Shown here: piece by piece, positions 17,463-25,815 of the stretch
Layout: each line of letters begins with the position of its first letter
How positions within the stretch are numbered: the first letter of the stretch is position 1
Assembly: GCF_001045435.1 (NCBI RefSeq)
Contig: NZ_LFNG01000008.1
Span: 52,475 to 116,474 of the forward strand
Origin: Chryseobacterium koreense CCUG 49689
GTDB lineage: Bacteria > Bacteroidota > Bacteroidia > Flavobacteriales > Weeksellaceae
Reading direction: 5' to 3'
Length of the DNA: 64,000 nt
Position numbers and translations under genes: made by a program
The notes under the pieces: generated by a model
Seen by the model: only the letters and a program-made list of their open reading frames with translations
What the model was told of the DNA's origin: nothing
Databases searched by the model: none

Positions 17463-18389
17463 TTAAAATTCGATCTTAACCTTTTCCTTAATCTCAACCT
17501 TGATATTTCCACCAATAATCAGCGGTCGGTTGTCATAAATATGCCCATTCGGAAAGCCGAAAACAGTTGGAAAATCGTATTTCGCGATTCGCTCGGAAAT
17601 GATTTTATACGCCAACTCATCAAAACTTTCTTCGTAGTTTTTGTTGTCTTTTTCATCGCCCATATTGGTCATTCCACCGATAACGAGTCCTTTAATTTTT
17701 CTGAAAACTCCCGCCAAATCCAGCGATTTCAACATTCGGTCTAAAGCATAAAAATGCTCGCCGATATCTTCAATGAATAGGATTTTATCTTTAAAATTAA
17801 AGGAGTAGGGGGTTCCCAAAAGTGCATAAATCAACGCCAGATTTCCGCCGACCAATTCACCTTCCGCTTTTCCGTTTTTGTTGAAATCGTTTTTAGCAAT
17901 GCTGTATTTCGGAAGTTTTCCTTTCAGAATGTCGAAAGTCAAGTCATAGCTTTCATCGGTCACTCCAAAACTTGATGTCTTGATGGTTTGTCCATGAATG
18001 GAGGCAAAACCGTTTTTCAACAAAAAACTCTGAATCACCGTGTTGTCCGAATATCCGATATACCATTTCGGGTTTTTTCTGAACTTTGAAAGCTTCAAAT
18101 GTCTAAGCAAATGCTGACAACCGTAACCTCCTCTTGAAGCCCAAATCGCGGATATTTCCTCATTATTTAAAGCCCAGTTCAGATCCGAAATTCTTTCTTT
18201 TTCGGTTCCGGCATAATTGTACCCGTTTGGAAATTTCGTGTAGAGATGTTTTCCCAGAACGGGTTCAAAACCTTTGGATTTGATCATTTCCAAGCCTTTC
18301 TGCAATTGGGATTCTTCCACAGCTCCCGCCGGAGAAATAATGGCGATTCGGTCGCCTTTTTTCAATGCTTTTGGAAATATGGGATTCAT
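17463..18389 (-). CDS. LD-carboxypeptidase (peptidase S66, LdcA-like)
   Basis: S66 enzymes cleave the terminal D-Ala from murein tetrapeptides during peptidoglycan recycling in the cytoplasm. This 308-residue protein (typical length) shows the N-terminal ISPAGAVEESQL motif. ASRGGYGCQHLL near residue 95 precedes the nucleophile region, and YSDNTVIQ and SIHGQTI follow. The C-terminal half carries FIEDIGEHFYALDRML and the His-containing GFPNGH. Its start codon overlaps the stop of the upstream lysE-type gene by one base (TGATG), so the two are co-translated. Confidence 0.9.
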   Translation of the reverse strand: MNPIFPKALKKGDRIAIISPAGAVEESQLQKGLEMIKSKGFEPVLGKHLYTKFPNGYNYAGTEKERISDLNWALNNEEISAIWASRGGYGCQHLLRHLKLSKFRKNPKWYIGYSDNTVIQSFLLKNGFASIHGQTIKTSSFGVTDESYDLTFDILKGKLPKYSIAKNDFNKNGKAEGELVGGNLALIYALLGTPYSFNFKDKILFIEDIGEHFYALDRMLKSLDLAGVFRKIKGLVIGGMTNMGDEKDNKNYEESFDELAYKIISERIAKYDFPTVFGFPNGHIYDNRPLIIGGNIKVEIKEKVKIEF

Positions 18390-19069
18390 CAGTGCATTTG
18401 TTTTTGTTCGGTTTTTTCAGCCTGCTCCAGTTTCTTGTCGAATTGGTTAAATTTTTTGAAACTTTGAAGAAAAATAAAGATGCTGAACGCTACCAAAATA
18501 AAACCAACGCCTCTTCGAATGGTGTTTGCGATGCGTTGGTTGAGTTTATCGTGAAATTGTTTGGCAAGGGAAATTTTCAGGAAATCGATGAGTAAATAGG
18601 TTCCCACAACCAATCCCATATAAAGCAGAAAATCCCTAATATCCGGATAAGCATTTCTCACGGAAACCACGGTAACCAACCAAAAAAGTACCACTCCGAT
18701 GTTTAAAATATTAAATAAGAAGCCATTCAAAAATGTTCTGCCATAATTTTGGCTGATGATTTTTTCTTCCCCGTGAAGATGCATTTTTGTGCGGGAAACC
18801 ATCATATAAAGGGCATAAATAAAGATGATGAAAGCTGTAATTCTGTAAAATCCTGGATGTTTGTCAATAATTTCGACCAAATCAGCGCTGGCAAAATAGG
18901 AGGCGACAATACATAATATATCTGCTACAACCACGCCTAAATCAAGAGCAAGTGCATGTTTGGGACCTCGGGAAAAACTGGTTTCGATCAACAAGAAAAA
19001 AATGGGTCCGATGAAAACCAGACTCAGCATAATTCCCAAGCCAACAGAAGAGAATATAAGTTCAAACAT
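18389..19069 (-). CDS. LysE/RhtB family amino-acid exporter
   Basis: This 226-residue membrane protein has about six hydrophobic segments. The opening segment GIMLSLVFIGPIFFLLIETSF resembles the LysE pattern (G-x-GP-x-x-x-x). The family exports lysine, arginine, homoserine or threonine, and the substrate here is unknown. It is the first gene of a two-gene operon with the LD-carboxypeptidase (TGATG overlap). A promoter is at 19122-19129. Coupling to a murein-recycling enzyme may be incidental. The C-terminus is a charged tail (EQAEKTEQKQMH). Confidence 0.88.
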   Translation of the reverse strand: MFELIFSSVGLGIMLSLVFIGPIFFLLIETSFSRGPKHALALDLGVVVADILCIVASYFASADLVEIIDKHPGFYRITAFIIFIYALYMMVSRTKMHLHGEEKIISQNYGRTFLNGFLFNILNIGVVLFWLVTVVSVRNAYPDIRDFLLYMGLVVGTYLLIDFLKISLAKQFHDKLNQRIANTIRRGVGFILVAFSIFIFLQSFKKFNQFDKKLEQAEKTEQKQMH

Positions 19070-19121
19070 ATTGCAATAATTCTTAACGTATTTTGGACGA
19101 AGGCTTCATTTTACTCCGTGC

Positions 19122-19129
19122 AAATATAC
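19122..19129 (-). promoter_or_regulatory. Promoter of the lysE-ldcA-like operon
   Basis: The minus strand reads TATATTTG, preceded by TTTC at about 18 bases, a fair Bacteroidota promoter. The leader is about 48 bases. Confidence 0.6.
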
Positions 19130-19169
19130 ATTTTAAGATTTATCTGGAAATTTCAATGCGCAAAAATCC

Positions 19170-21323
19170 CTATTTCACGATCTTGAAATCCAGCTGTTTT
19201 TGAACCAGATTTGCCTTCATCACCTTGATTTTCACCTCATCTCCCAATTGATATTGATTACCGGATCTTGTTCCGTAAACCAGGTGATTTTTGGCGTCAT
19301 ACATATACGAATCATCCATTAAGTCGCGTAATTTGATCAGTCCTTCTGCGCCGTTTTCAGGAATTTGAACCCAGAAACCAAATTCGGCGACACCGGAAAT
19401 CACACCGGTGAATTCTTCGCCCAAATGTTTTTCCATGAACTTCACTTGCATAAACTTGATGGAATCCCTTTCAGCATCAGCTGCAAGTCGCTCCATACTA
19501 CTACAATGTTTACATTTTTCTTCGTATTCCTGTTTATTTACGGATTTTCCACCATCCAGATAATGTTGCAAAAGCCGGTGCGCAATCAAATCGGGATATC
19601 GGCGAATCGGTGAGGTGAAATGGGTATAAAATTCGAAACCAAGTCCATAATGTCCGATGGGATCTGTGGAATATATTGCTTTACTCATCGAGCGCATCGC
19701 CAAAGTTTCAATCATGTTTTCTTCTCCTTTTCCCTGCACGTCCTTCAACAGTTTATTTAGTGATTCCGCCACTTTTTTGGTATTTGCCAAATTCAGCTGG
19801 TAACCAAAAGTCCCGACAAATTCTCGCAATGCCTCCAATTTTTGCGGATCCGGATCATCGTGGATTCTGTATATAAATGTCAGGTTCGTTGGTTCGCCTT
19901 TTCCGCTCAATGAAACATATTCCGAAACTTTCCGGTTTGCCAGAAGCATAAATTCCTCGATCAGGTGGTTGGAATCTTTGCTCATTTTAAAATAAACTCC
20001 GATGGGTTCGTTGTTTTCATCCAAATTGAATCGTACTTCACTTCGGTCAAAAGTAATCGCACCTTTGTTGATTCGATCTCTTCGCAAAATCTTTGCAAGC
20101 CGGTCCAATGTGAGTATTTCTTCGCTCAAATCTCCATTTTTCGTCTCTATTCTTTCCTGTGCATCTTCATAGGAAAGCCTTCTGTCTGAATGGATTATGG
20201 TTCTACCAAACCACTGTTTCAATACATTTGCATTATCATCCAGTTCAAAAACTGCTGAAAACGTGTATTTATCCTCATTTGGACGAAGCGAGCAGACATC
20301 ATTGCTCAACACTTCCGGCAGCATTGGAACCACTCTGTCAACCAAATAAACAGAGGTAGCGCGGTTGTATGCTTCTTCATCAATTATGGTTCCTGGAGTC
20401 ACGTAATGGGAAACATCTGCGATGTGCACTCCAATTTCCCAGTTTCCGTTTTCTAATTTTTGGATGGAGAGGGCATCATCAAAATCTTTAGCATCTTTTG
20501 GATCGATGGTTAAAGTCAAGACATTTCGCATATCTCTTCTTTTTGCCACTTCATTATCGTTGATTTTGCGGTCGATCTCATTGGCTTCTCTTTCAACTTC
20601 TTCGGGAAAACTATAAGGTAATCCGTATTCTGCCAAGATCGAGTGGATTTCAGTTTCATGTTCTCCCGGAGCACCCAAAACATTGATAATTTCGCCTTCT
20701 GGATTTTTGGAATCGGAATCCCATTTCAGCATTCTTACCACCACTTTGTCTCCATCACGGGCATTAAGCATTTTTCCTTTTGGAACAAAAATATCGGTAT
20801 TGAGGTGCTTTTTGTCGCTTACCACGAAACCAAAATCTTTGTGCTTGATGAGCTGAAAAGTTCCCACAAATTCCTGGCGGCTCCTTTCGATGACTTCTAA
20901 AACCGAACCTTCCAGCTTTTTTCCTTTGAAATGATAGGTCACAATCAGCACGGTATCACCTTGCAATGCATGTTTCACATTTTTGGCGTGAATGAAGATA
21001 TCGTCCTCCAAACCTTCCACTTTCACATAGGCATTTCCGGTTTGATTAAAGTCGATAACTCCGGTCAAAGTACCTTCAATCTTAAGGTTTACGATGTATT
21101 TTCCCTGTTCCACTTCCTTAACTCTATCCTCTGCGCGAAGTCTGTGCAAAGCTTGAACAACCAGTTCTCTTTGGCGCGGATTCCGGTAATCGATTCCCTC
21201 TGCAATCTGCTTGTAGTTATAAATTTTAGTGGATTTCTCATTCATAAAACGCAGAATCAGACGACCCAATTCTTGCAGTTTATGGTTGTTTTTATGGGAT
21301 ATGAAATTTGATTTTTTTGGCAT
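19170..21323 (-). CDS. rnr: Ribonuclease R
   Basis: RNase R is a processive 3'-5' exoribonuclease that degrades structured RNA. This 717-residue protein shows, in order, a winged-helix N-domain (residues 15-85), OB/cold-shock domains (90-230), the RNB catalytic domain with DPKDAKDFDDALSI near residue 275 (metal-binding Asp cluster), and a C-terminal S1 domain (about 630-715, GEEFTGVISGVAEFGFWVQ). Length is normal. The first residues (MPKKSNFISHKNN) are basic. It follows rpiB on the same strand with a 94-base gap. Confidence 0.95.
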   Translation of the reverse strand: MPKKSNFISHKNNHKLQELGRLILRFMNEKSTKIYNYKQIAEGIDYRNPRQRELVVQALHRLRAEDRVKEVEQGKYIVNLKIEGTLTGVIDFNQTGNAYVKVEGLEDDIFIHAKNVKHALQGDTVLIVTYHFKGKKLEGSVLEVIERSRQEFVGTFQLIKHKDFGFVVSDKKHLNTDIFVPKGKMLNARDGDKVVVRMLKWDSDSKNPEGEIINVLGAPGEHETEIHSILAEYGLPYSFPEEVEREANEIDRKINDNEVAKRRDMRNVLTLTIDPKDAKDFDDALSIQKLENGNWEIGVHIADVSHYVTPGTIIDEEAYNRATSVYLVDRVVPMLPEVLSNDVCSLRPNEDKYTFSAVFELDDNANVLKQWFGRTIIHSDRRLSYEDAQERIETKNGDLSEEILTLDRLAKILRRDRINKGAITFDRSEVRFNLDENNEPIGVYFKMSKDSNHLIEEFMLLANRKVSEYVSLSGKGEPTNLTFIYRIHDDPDPQKLEALREFVGTFGYQLNLANTKKVAESLNKLLKDVQGKGEENMIETLAMRSMSKAIYSTDPIGHYGLGFEFYTHFTSPIRRYPDLIAHRLLQHYLDGGKSVNKQEYEEKCKHCSSMERLAADAERDSIKFMQVKFMEKHLGEEFTGVISGVAEFGFWVQIPENGAEGLIKLRDLMDDSYMYDAKNHLVYGTRSGNQYQLGDEVKIKVMKANLVQKQLDFKIVK

Positions 21324-21417
21324 AAATGGTTGATGTTTTTGTTAAATTACAAAAATGAGGAACTCAACTCGAATAAATTCCCCGATATGATCTGATCAAG
21401 TGGATGGTAGCGGAGTG

Positions 21418-21849
21418 CTAAACACAGGAAATTTTTTCCACTCTCTTTTCATGTCTTCCCCCTTCAAAAGGTGTTTCCAAGAATTTCTCCACAATTTCGA
21501 GTGCGAGTTCTTTGGCAATAAATCTCGCCGGAATGGCCACCATATTGCAATTGTTGTGTTTTCTCGCAAGTGAGCCCAATTCCGGCATCCAACATAACGC
21601 ACACCGAATTTTCTGGTGTTTGTTGGCAGTCAGCTGAACACCTTGTCCGCTGCCGCATATCAAAATTCCCAATTCATTTTCACCGTTCTCAACCGAAGTC
21701 GCGGCTGGATGAACAAAATCCGGATAATCCACAGAATCCAGGGAATTGGTTCCGAAATCCTGTATTTCATATTGGGAAGAAAGTTGATTTTTCAGGTATT
21801 CTTTATATTCGAAACCGGCATGGTCACAAGCGATAGCTATTTTTTTCAT
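21418..21849 (-). CDS. rpiB: Ribose 5-phosphate isomerase B
   Basis: RpiB interconverts ribose 5-phosphate and ribulose 5-phosphate in the pentose phosphate pathway. This 143-residue protein has the family motifs IACDHAGFEYKEYL (residues 4-17), DFGTNSLDSVDYPDF, and the active-site GILICGSGQGVQLTANK with the catalytic Cys near residue 65. GGRHEKRVEKI closes the C-terminus. It diverges from pgk across the DnaA-box-rich gap. A TAAATTTG promoter element lies at 21878-21885. Confidence 0.95.
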   Translation of the reverse strand: MKKIAIACDHAGFEYKEYLKNQLSSQYEIQDFGTNSLDSVDYPDFVHPAATSVENGENELGILICGSGQGVQLTANKHQKIRCALCWMPELGSLARKHNNCNMVAIPARFIAKELALEIVEKFLETPFEGGRHEKRVEKISCV

Positions 21850-21877
21850 TTTATGGAGGGATTTGTGGGTGTGTTTA

Positions 21878-21885
21878 CAAATTTA
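21878..21885 (-). promoter_or_regulatory. Bacteroidota -7 promoter element for rpiB
   Basis: The minus strand reads TAAATTTG, 28 bases before the rpiB start. Confidence 0.5.
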
Positions 21886-22080
21886 AGATTAATAAAATAA
21901 AAATGGATTGATTAAATTTTAAATATAAAACTGGTCATGCTAAAAATTTCCCTTCTTTGATCCTTATCAATTGATTTACTTAACTTTATCAACTAATTAT
22001 TTAATAATTTCAAAAATTTTAGAAAGATAAAGCTCAAAAAATACCACTGTCTAAAATAGGTGCAAAATCTAGTGAAAGGA

Positions 22081-22089
22081 TGTGGATAA
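22081..22089 (-). promoter_or_regulatory. Perfect DnaA box (TTATCCACA)
   Basis: This is an exact match to the consensus 9-mer on the minus strand, the strongest of at least eight box-like sites in the rpiB-pgk gap. Confidence 0.65.
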
Positions 22090-22109
22090 CTTTGTGAAAG
22101 AATTGTTTT

Positions 22110-22131
22110 TTTAATTCATATTTAATTCATA
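22110..22131. repeat. Tandem 11-mer, two copies, in the origin-like gap
   Basis: TTTAATTCATA occurs twice head to tail (22110-22120, 22121-22131), 20 bases after the perfect DnaA box. It is AT-rich, as expected of an unwinding region. Confidence 0.8.
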
Positions 22132-22255
22132 TTGCAGAAAAATTCCAATTGGTTTCCGAAATAAGTTTGAAAAGTTTTGGTGTGGAAATGATGACGTTCT
22201 CCATATCGCGGTTCCAAGTAAATGCGCTGCAAAGGAATTATCAACAATTGTTAAT

Positions 22256-22275
22256 AACAGTTAAAAACAGTTAAA
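22256..22275. repeat. Tandem 10-mer, two copies, in the origin-like gap
   Basis: AACAGTTAAA is repeated exactly (22256-22265, 22266-22275), directly after a pair of opposed DnaA-like boxes (22238-22246 and 22249-22257). Confidence 0.8.
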
Positions 22276-22348
22276 AATCAAAGTGTTAAAATGTGTATTT
22301 AATATGAATTGAGTTTTAACTAAATGTTACGAAAAAAGAGAAAATTTC

Positions 22349-22366
22349 TTTTCCACAATATCCACA
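22349..22366 (+). promoter_or_regulatory. Two adjacent DnaA-like boxes
   Basis: TTTTCCACA (22349-22357) is immediately followed by ATATCCACA (22358-22366), same orientation, no gap. The first fits TTWTNCACA exactly; the second differs at its first base. Confidence 0.6.
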
Positions 22367-22486
22367 TTTACAACAACAGCATTCATATTCTTATTTATAA
22401 AAAAAGAAAGTAATGTTGGGTAAATGAGATTTGCCAGTTTGTGGAATTTTATCCGTGATTTAATTTTTAGTCGTGGGATTAAATCT

Positions 22487-22494
22487 TAAATTTG
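22487..22494 (+). promoter_or_regulatory. Bacteroidota -7 promoter element for pgk
   Basis: TAAATTTG is a perfect TAnnTTTG match, 22 bases before the pgk ATG. Confidence 0.6.
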
Positions 22495-22516
22495 TGAAAC
22501 CAAAATCAAGCCATTT

Positions 22517-23707
22517 ATGAAGACCATTCTAGATTTTAATTTTAGGGATCAAAAAGCGTTGGTACGTGTGGATTTCAATGTTCCGCAAAATGCAGATCTA
22601 AAAGTAACTGATAATACCAGAATTCAGGCAGTGAAGCCTACGGTTGACAAAATTTTGAGTGATGGTGGATCCGTCATCCTCATGACGCATTTGGGAAGAC
22701 CAAAAGGAAAGTTTTCTGCGGAGTTTTCATTGAAGAACATTGTTCCTGAGATCGAGAAAGTTTTTGGCAAAGAGGTTAAGTTTTGTCCGGATTGTGTTGG
22801 AGAAGAAGCTGTGAATATGGCTAAAAATTTACAAGCGGGTGAGATTTTATTGCTGGAAAATTTAAGGTTTTATAATGAAGAGGAAAATGGCGACCAAGTT
22901 TTCGCTGAAAAATTGTCAAAGCTGGGTGATGCCTATGTAAATGATGCATTTGGAACTGCTCACAGAGCACATGCTTCCACGGCGGTGATTGCACAGTTTT
23001 TTCCTTCAACTAAATTTTTCGGTTTATTGATGGCTAAAGAACTTGATGCGATTGAAAAAGTCTTGAAAAAAGGTGAAAAACCAGTTACGGCGATTTTGGG
23101 AGGTTCCAAAGTCTCCACTAAAATCACTATTATTGAAAATATTTTGCCTGCAGTTGACAATCTTATTATTGGCGGTGGAATGGCATTTACCTTTATCAAA
23201 GCTTTGGGCGGACAAATTGGAAATTCGTTGATAGAAGTTGACAAACAACAACTTGCATTGGAAATTATAGAGAAGGCAAAAGCTGAAAATGTAAAGGTTT
23301 ATTTGCCGGTGGATGCTGTAATTGCGGAAGAATTTAAAAATGATTCGCCAAATAGAGATTGCAATATTTACGATATTCCGGAAGGATGGATGGGATTAGA
23401 TGCCGGTCCAAGAAGTCGGGATATTTTTAATGATGTGATTCTTAATTCCAGAACTATTCTGTGGAATGGTCCCATTGGAGTCTTCGAAATGTCCAATTTT
23501 GCTGCCGGTACTGTTTCATTAGGTGAAAGTATTGCAGAATCTACGAGATTGGGTGCTTTTTCGCTTGTAGGTGGTGGTGATTCAGTAGCATTTGTGAAAC
23601 AATTTGGATATGATGACCAAGTAAGCTATGTTTCCACCGGAGGTGGAGCGATGTTAGAAAGTCTAGAAGGGAAGGAGCTTCCCGGAGTTTACGCAATCAA
23701 TAATTAG
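22517..23707 (+). CDS. pgk: Phosphoglycerate kinase
   Basis: This glycolytic enzyme transfers phosphate from 1,3-bisphosphoglycerate to ADP. This 396-residue protein has family motifs in order: VRVDFNVPQ (near residue 17), LMTHLGRPKG (near 55), LLLENLRFY and VNDAFGTAHRAHAS (110-155), GGSKVSTKI (near 198) and the C-terminal nucleotide site GGGDSVAFV with STGGGAMLE (350-385). Length is normal. It is a single-gene unit with its own promoter (22487) and terminator (23737-23763), at the right edge of the origin-like gap. Confidence 0.97.
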   Translation: MKTILDFNFRDQKALVRVDFNVPQNADLKVTDNTRIQAVKPTVDKILSDGGSVILMTHLGRPKGKFSAEFSLKNIVPEIEKVFGKEVKFCPDCVGEEAVNMAKNLQAGEILLLENLRFYNEEENGDQVFAEKLSKLGDAYVNDAFGTAHRAHASTAVIAQFFPSTKFFGLLMAKELDAIEKVLKKGEKPVTAILGGSKVSTKITIIENILPAVDNLIIGGGMAFTFIKALGGQIGNSLIEVDKQQLALEIIEKAKAENVKVYLPVDAVIAEEFKNDSPNRDCNIYDIPEGWMGLDAGPRSRDIFNDVILNSRTILWNGPIGVFEMSNFAAGTVSLGESIAESTRLGAFSLVGGGDSVAFVKQFGYDDQVSYVSTGGGAMLESLEGKELPGVYAINN

Positions 23708-23736
23708 TTAAACTAAATCTTTAGTTTTAAAAATAA

Positions 23737-23763
23737 AAATGAGTAAGATTACTTTGCTCATTT
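23737..23763 (+). terminator. Rho-independent terminator of pgk
   Basis: A hairpin of aaatgag (23737-23743) with ctcattt (23757-23763) plus inner pairs is followed by a run of T. It ends just before the stop of the convergent gene at 23768. Confidence 0.8.
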
Positions 23764-23767
23764 TTTT

Positions 23768-24859
23768 TTATAATCTTGCAAACAAGCCAAAACTAATGAA
23801 GTCTGCTTGAACTTGATGGGCGGTCATGATGGATTCTGCTCCAAGTTTTGGTGTGAAATAATACCGTAAACCTGCTTTCCAGTAGGTTTTTTGATTATAT
23901 GGACTTTTGAAATAGAGGTAGTAACCGTAGTTTGCATTGAAGGAAACTTTATTCATTTTTATTTCTGTTCCAACGCTCGTTCCGATTCGCCAATGTTCCC
24001 ACGATTTACCCCAATACGGTACACTGTCATCATAAACTTCCGGATTGAACACCTGATCGTAGTAAACCGCATCCAAACCGATCTTGAAACCAAGGGTATT
24101 ATTTATAAAATAAGAATAGGCCGGTGAAATGGCAACCCTGTAAAATGCTTCCTTCACTTTATATTTTCCCCGTTGACCAACTCCGATCGCGATTTCTAAT
24201 GCCTGCTTTTTGACCTGCGTTTCTGGTTGTTGATCCTGTTCAGTGTGCGTCGGTATATTAAAGTTCCTTTGAATGCCGATGGATGCGGAAATGGTGTTTA
24301 CTCCTGCATTCGGTAGTTGTATGGCACCGTTGGAGAAATGCAGGAACGAGAGGCGAGAAGTCAAAGCATAATTTTTTGTGAGATCATACTGTATTCCTAA
24401 ACCAGCGTCAAACATCGCATTCAGATGACTTCCAAAAAAGTAGGAATCAGGATCGGTATGGACCGTTTTGGTAATATAGGCAAGTCCTAGAGTGGGGGAG
24501 AAGAGTACTTCGAAATCTCTAAATTTCATCAGCCTGAAATCCACATTGGCGGATGCAGCGTAAACTTCTCCAAATCCATAATTTCTTCCCCACAGGTTAT
24601 TTTGCATTTGGTCCAGGTCCAAATAGATCAGATTATATTTGATGTTTTTTGCCGAGAGAAATTTCACCCATTCCTCAGTTCGGTTTTCCAGATTGGTTCC
24701 AAATGTTAAAGAATGTCCGTAAATATTATTTTTGATGTCGCCTTTTATTTTTCCCACACTTTGTGCGGTGATGAAATTGTATCCAATAAAATGTTCAACA
24801 GAATTTTGGGATTGGAAGAGTAAAGGTATTGCTGTGAGTAAAAAATAGAATTTCTTCAA
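23768..24859 (-). CDS. Acyloxyacyl hydrolase / PagL-like lipid A 3-O-deacylase family protein
   Basis: This 363-residue exported protein has a signal peptide ending LLFQSQ and a beta-rich, aromatic barrel-like pattern ending in LFARL. The diagnostic segment is RLSFLHFSNGAIQLPNAGVN, holding the His174-x-Ser176-Asn177 of the PagL active site. PagL enzymes sit in the outer membrane and remove a lipid A acyl chain. The third catalytic residue of PagL, a Glu about 12 residues after the Ser, is not seen (residue 188 is Asn), so the activity or exact triad is uncertain. It converges with pgk. Confidence 0.75.
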   Translation of the reverse strand: MKKFYFLLTAIPLLFQSQNSVEHFIGYNFITAQSVGKIKGDIKNNIYGHSLTFGTNLENRTEEWVKFLSAKNIKYNLIYLDLDQMQNNLWGRNYGFGEVYAASANVDFRLMKFRDFEVLFSPTLGLAYITKTVHTDPDSYFFGSHLNAMFDAGLGIQYDLTKNYALTSRLSFLHFSNGAIQLPNAGVNTISASIGIQRNFNIPTHTEQDQQPETQVKKQALEIAIGVGQRGKYKVKEAFYRVAISPAYSYFINNTLGFKIGLDAVYYDQVFNPEVYDDSVPYWGKSWEHWRIGTSVGTEIKMNKVSFNANYGYYLYFKSPYNQKTYWKAGLRYYFTPKLGAESIMTAHQVQADFISFGLFARL

Positions 24860-24915
24860 TAGCGGTGAATTTTGGTGAAAAATTGACTTTCAGAAACGGC
24901 TCAAAAATACAAAAA

Positions 24916-25734
24916 CTATTTTTTTCCGATCACATATATCAAACTGGAAAATTCGCCTGATTTTATAGCCTTAAAATTAGAAATTGCTCCGTAAATCATT
25001 CCTTTAATCCAAAAAAGGGGTGATTTTTTATATTTTTCGCTGAGCATTGAAATATAGAACGCATCCAAATGAAGTGGTTTTATTTTTTTCAAATTCCAGT
25101 TCTCGTTGTTCATTAATTTTTTCATTCCGGATTTTGAGAAGTGGAAAACGTGACGAGGTACATCGTACGCTGCCCAAAATTTTCCATAATGTTTCGCGTC
25201 GAAAGAGCTTTGGTTTGGAACTGCGATGATCAATAATCCATTGGTTTTCAGTTTTTTATAAAATTTATCAAGTATATATTGTTGATTTTCAATATGTTCT
25301 AAAACATGCCATAAAGTAATGGCATCTAAGCTTTCATCTTCGATGGTGCTTAAATCATGTAAGATTTTTGTTTTGGATAATTTTTTGATTGCGGCATTTT
25401 GTGCGGATTGATTCGGCTCAATTCCAAATGTAGTAAAATCATCTTCGATATATTTTAAAAATTCGCCGGCGCCACATCCGTAATCCAATACTTTTGCATG
25501 GAGGAAAAGTTCCTTCGCTAGAATATTTCTTTTATAATTCAAGTTGAATCCCTGAAGAAATTTATACAGCTTTTCTTTTAAAGTTCCCGAATCCTGATGG
25601 TGGGAAATATAGTCCTTGCTTTCGTAATATTTGTCCAAATTTTCTGGGAGTGGGGTAGTCTGCAGAACTCCTGGGATTTCTGTTTCCACGACTTCGAACT
25701 CTTCCTGTGTTAAGAAATGATCTTTGATTTTCAT
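24916..25734 (-). CDS. Class I SAM-dependent methyltransferase
   Basis: This 272-residue protein has motif I VLDYGCGAGEF (near residue 87), an acidic residue in FGIEPN after strand 2, ITLWHVLEHIEN (motif IV region) and NGLLIIAVPN. The C-terminal part (HYGKFWAAYDVPRHVFHF) is typical of the UbiG-like Methyltransf_23 group, often found in sugar or lipid modification. The substrate is unknown. It is downstream of mnmG, with a parS site in the gap. Methyltransferase identity is sure, role is not. Confidence 0.88.
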   Translation of the reverse strand: MKIKDHFLTQEEFEVVETEIPGVLQTTPLPENLDKYYESKDYISHHQDSGTLKEKLYKFLQGFNLNYKRNILAKELFLHAKVLDYGCGAGEFLKYIEDDFTTFGIEPNQSAQNAAIKKLSKTKILHDLSTIEDESLDAITLWHVLEHIENQQYILDKFYKKLKTNGLLIIAVPNQSSFDAKHYGKFWAAYDVPRHVFHFSKSGMKKLMNNENWNLKKIKPLHLDAFYISMLSEKYKKSPLFWIKGMIYGAISNFKAIKSGEFSSLIYVIGKK

Positions 25735-25791
25735 TTTTGCAATTTTCCTTTAAAGACGAAATGTAAGGATTTGATTATTTTGTATTCATAA

Positions 25792-25807
25792 TGTTTCACG
25801 TGAAACA
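25792..25807. promoter_or_regulatory. parS centromere site (ParB-binding palindrome), copy 1
   Basis: TGTTTCACGTGAAACA is a perfect 16-bp palindrome identical to the widely conserved chromosomal parS sequence. It lies nine bases past the 3' end of mnmG. The symmetry extends to 18 bp (25791-25808). Confidence 0.9.
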
Positions 25808-25815
25808 TAGTTGTG

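Larger units (their letters stand above)
21850..22516. other. Candidate chromosomal replication origin (oriC): AT-rich gap with DnaA-box cluster
   Basis: This 667-base AT-rich stretch has no gene. It contains a perfect DnaA box TTATCCACA on the minus strand (22081-22089). Close variants are TTTTCCACA (22349-22357), ATATCCACA (22358-22366), TTATCAACA (22238-22246), TTATTAACA on minus (22249-22257), ATTTCCACA on minus (22181-22189), AATTCCACA on minus (22440-22448) and TTATCAACT (21986-21994). Tandem AT-rich repeats lie between them. The flanking genes diverge from it. Two parS sites are 3.3 and 5.2 kb to the right. Origin function is an inference; dnaA is not in the window. Confidence 0.6.
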
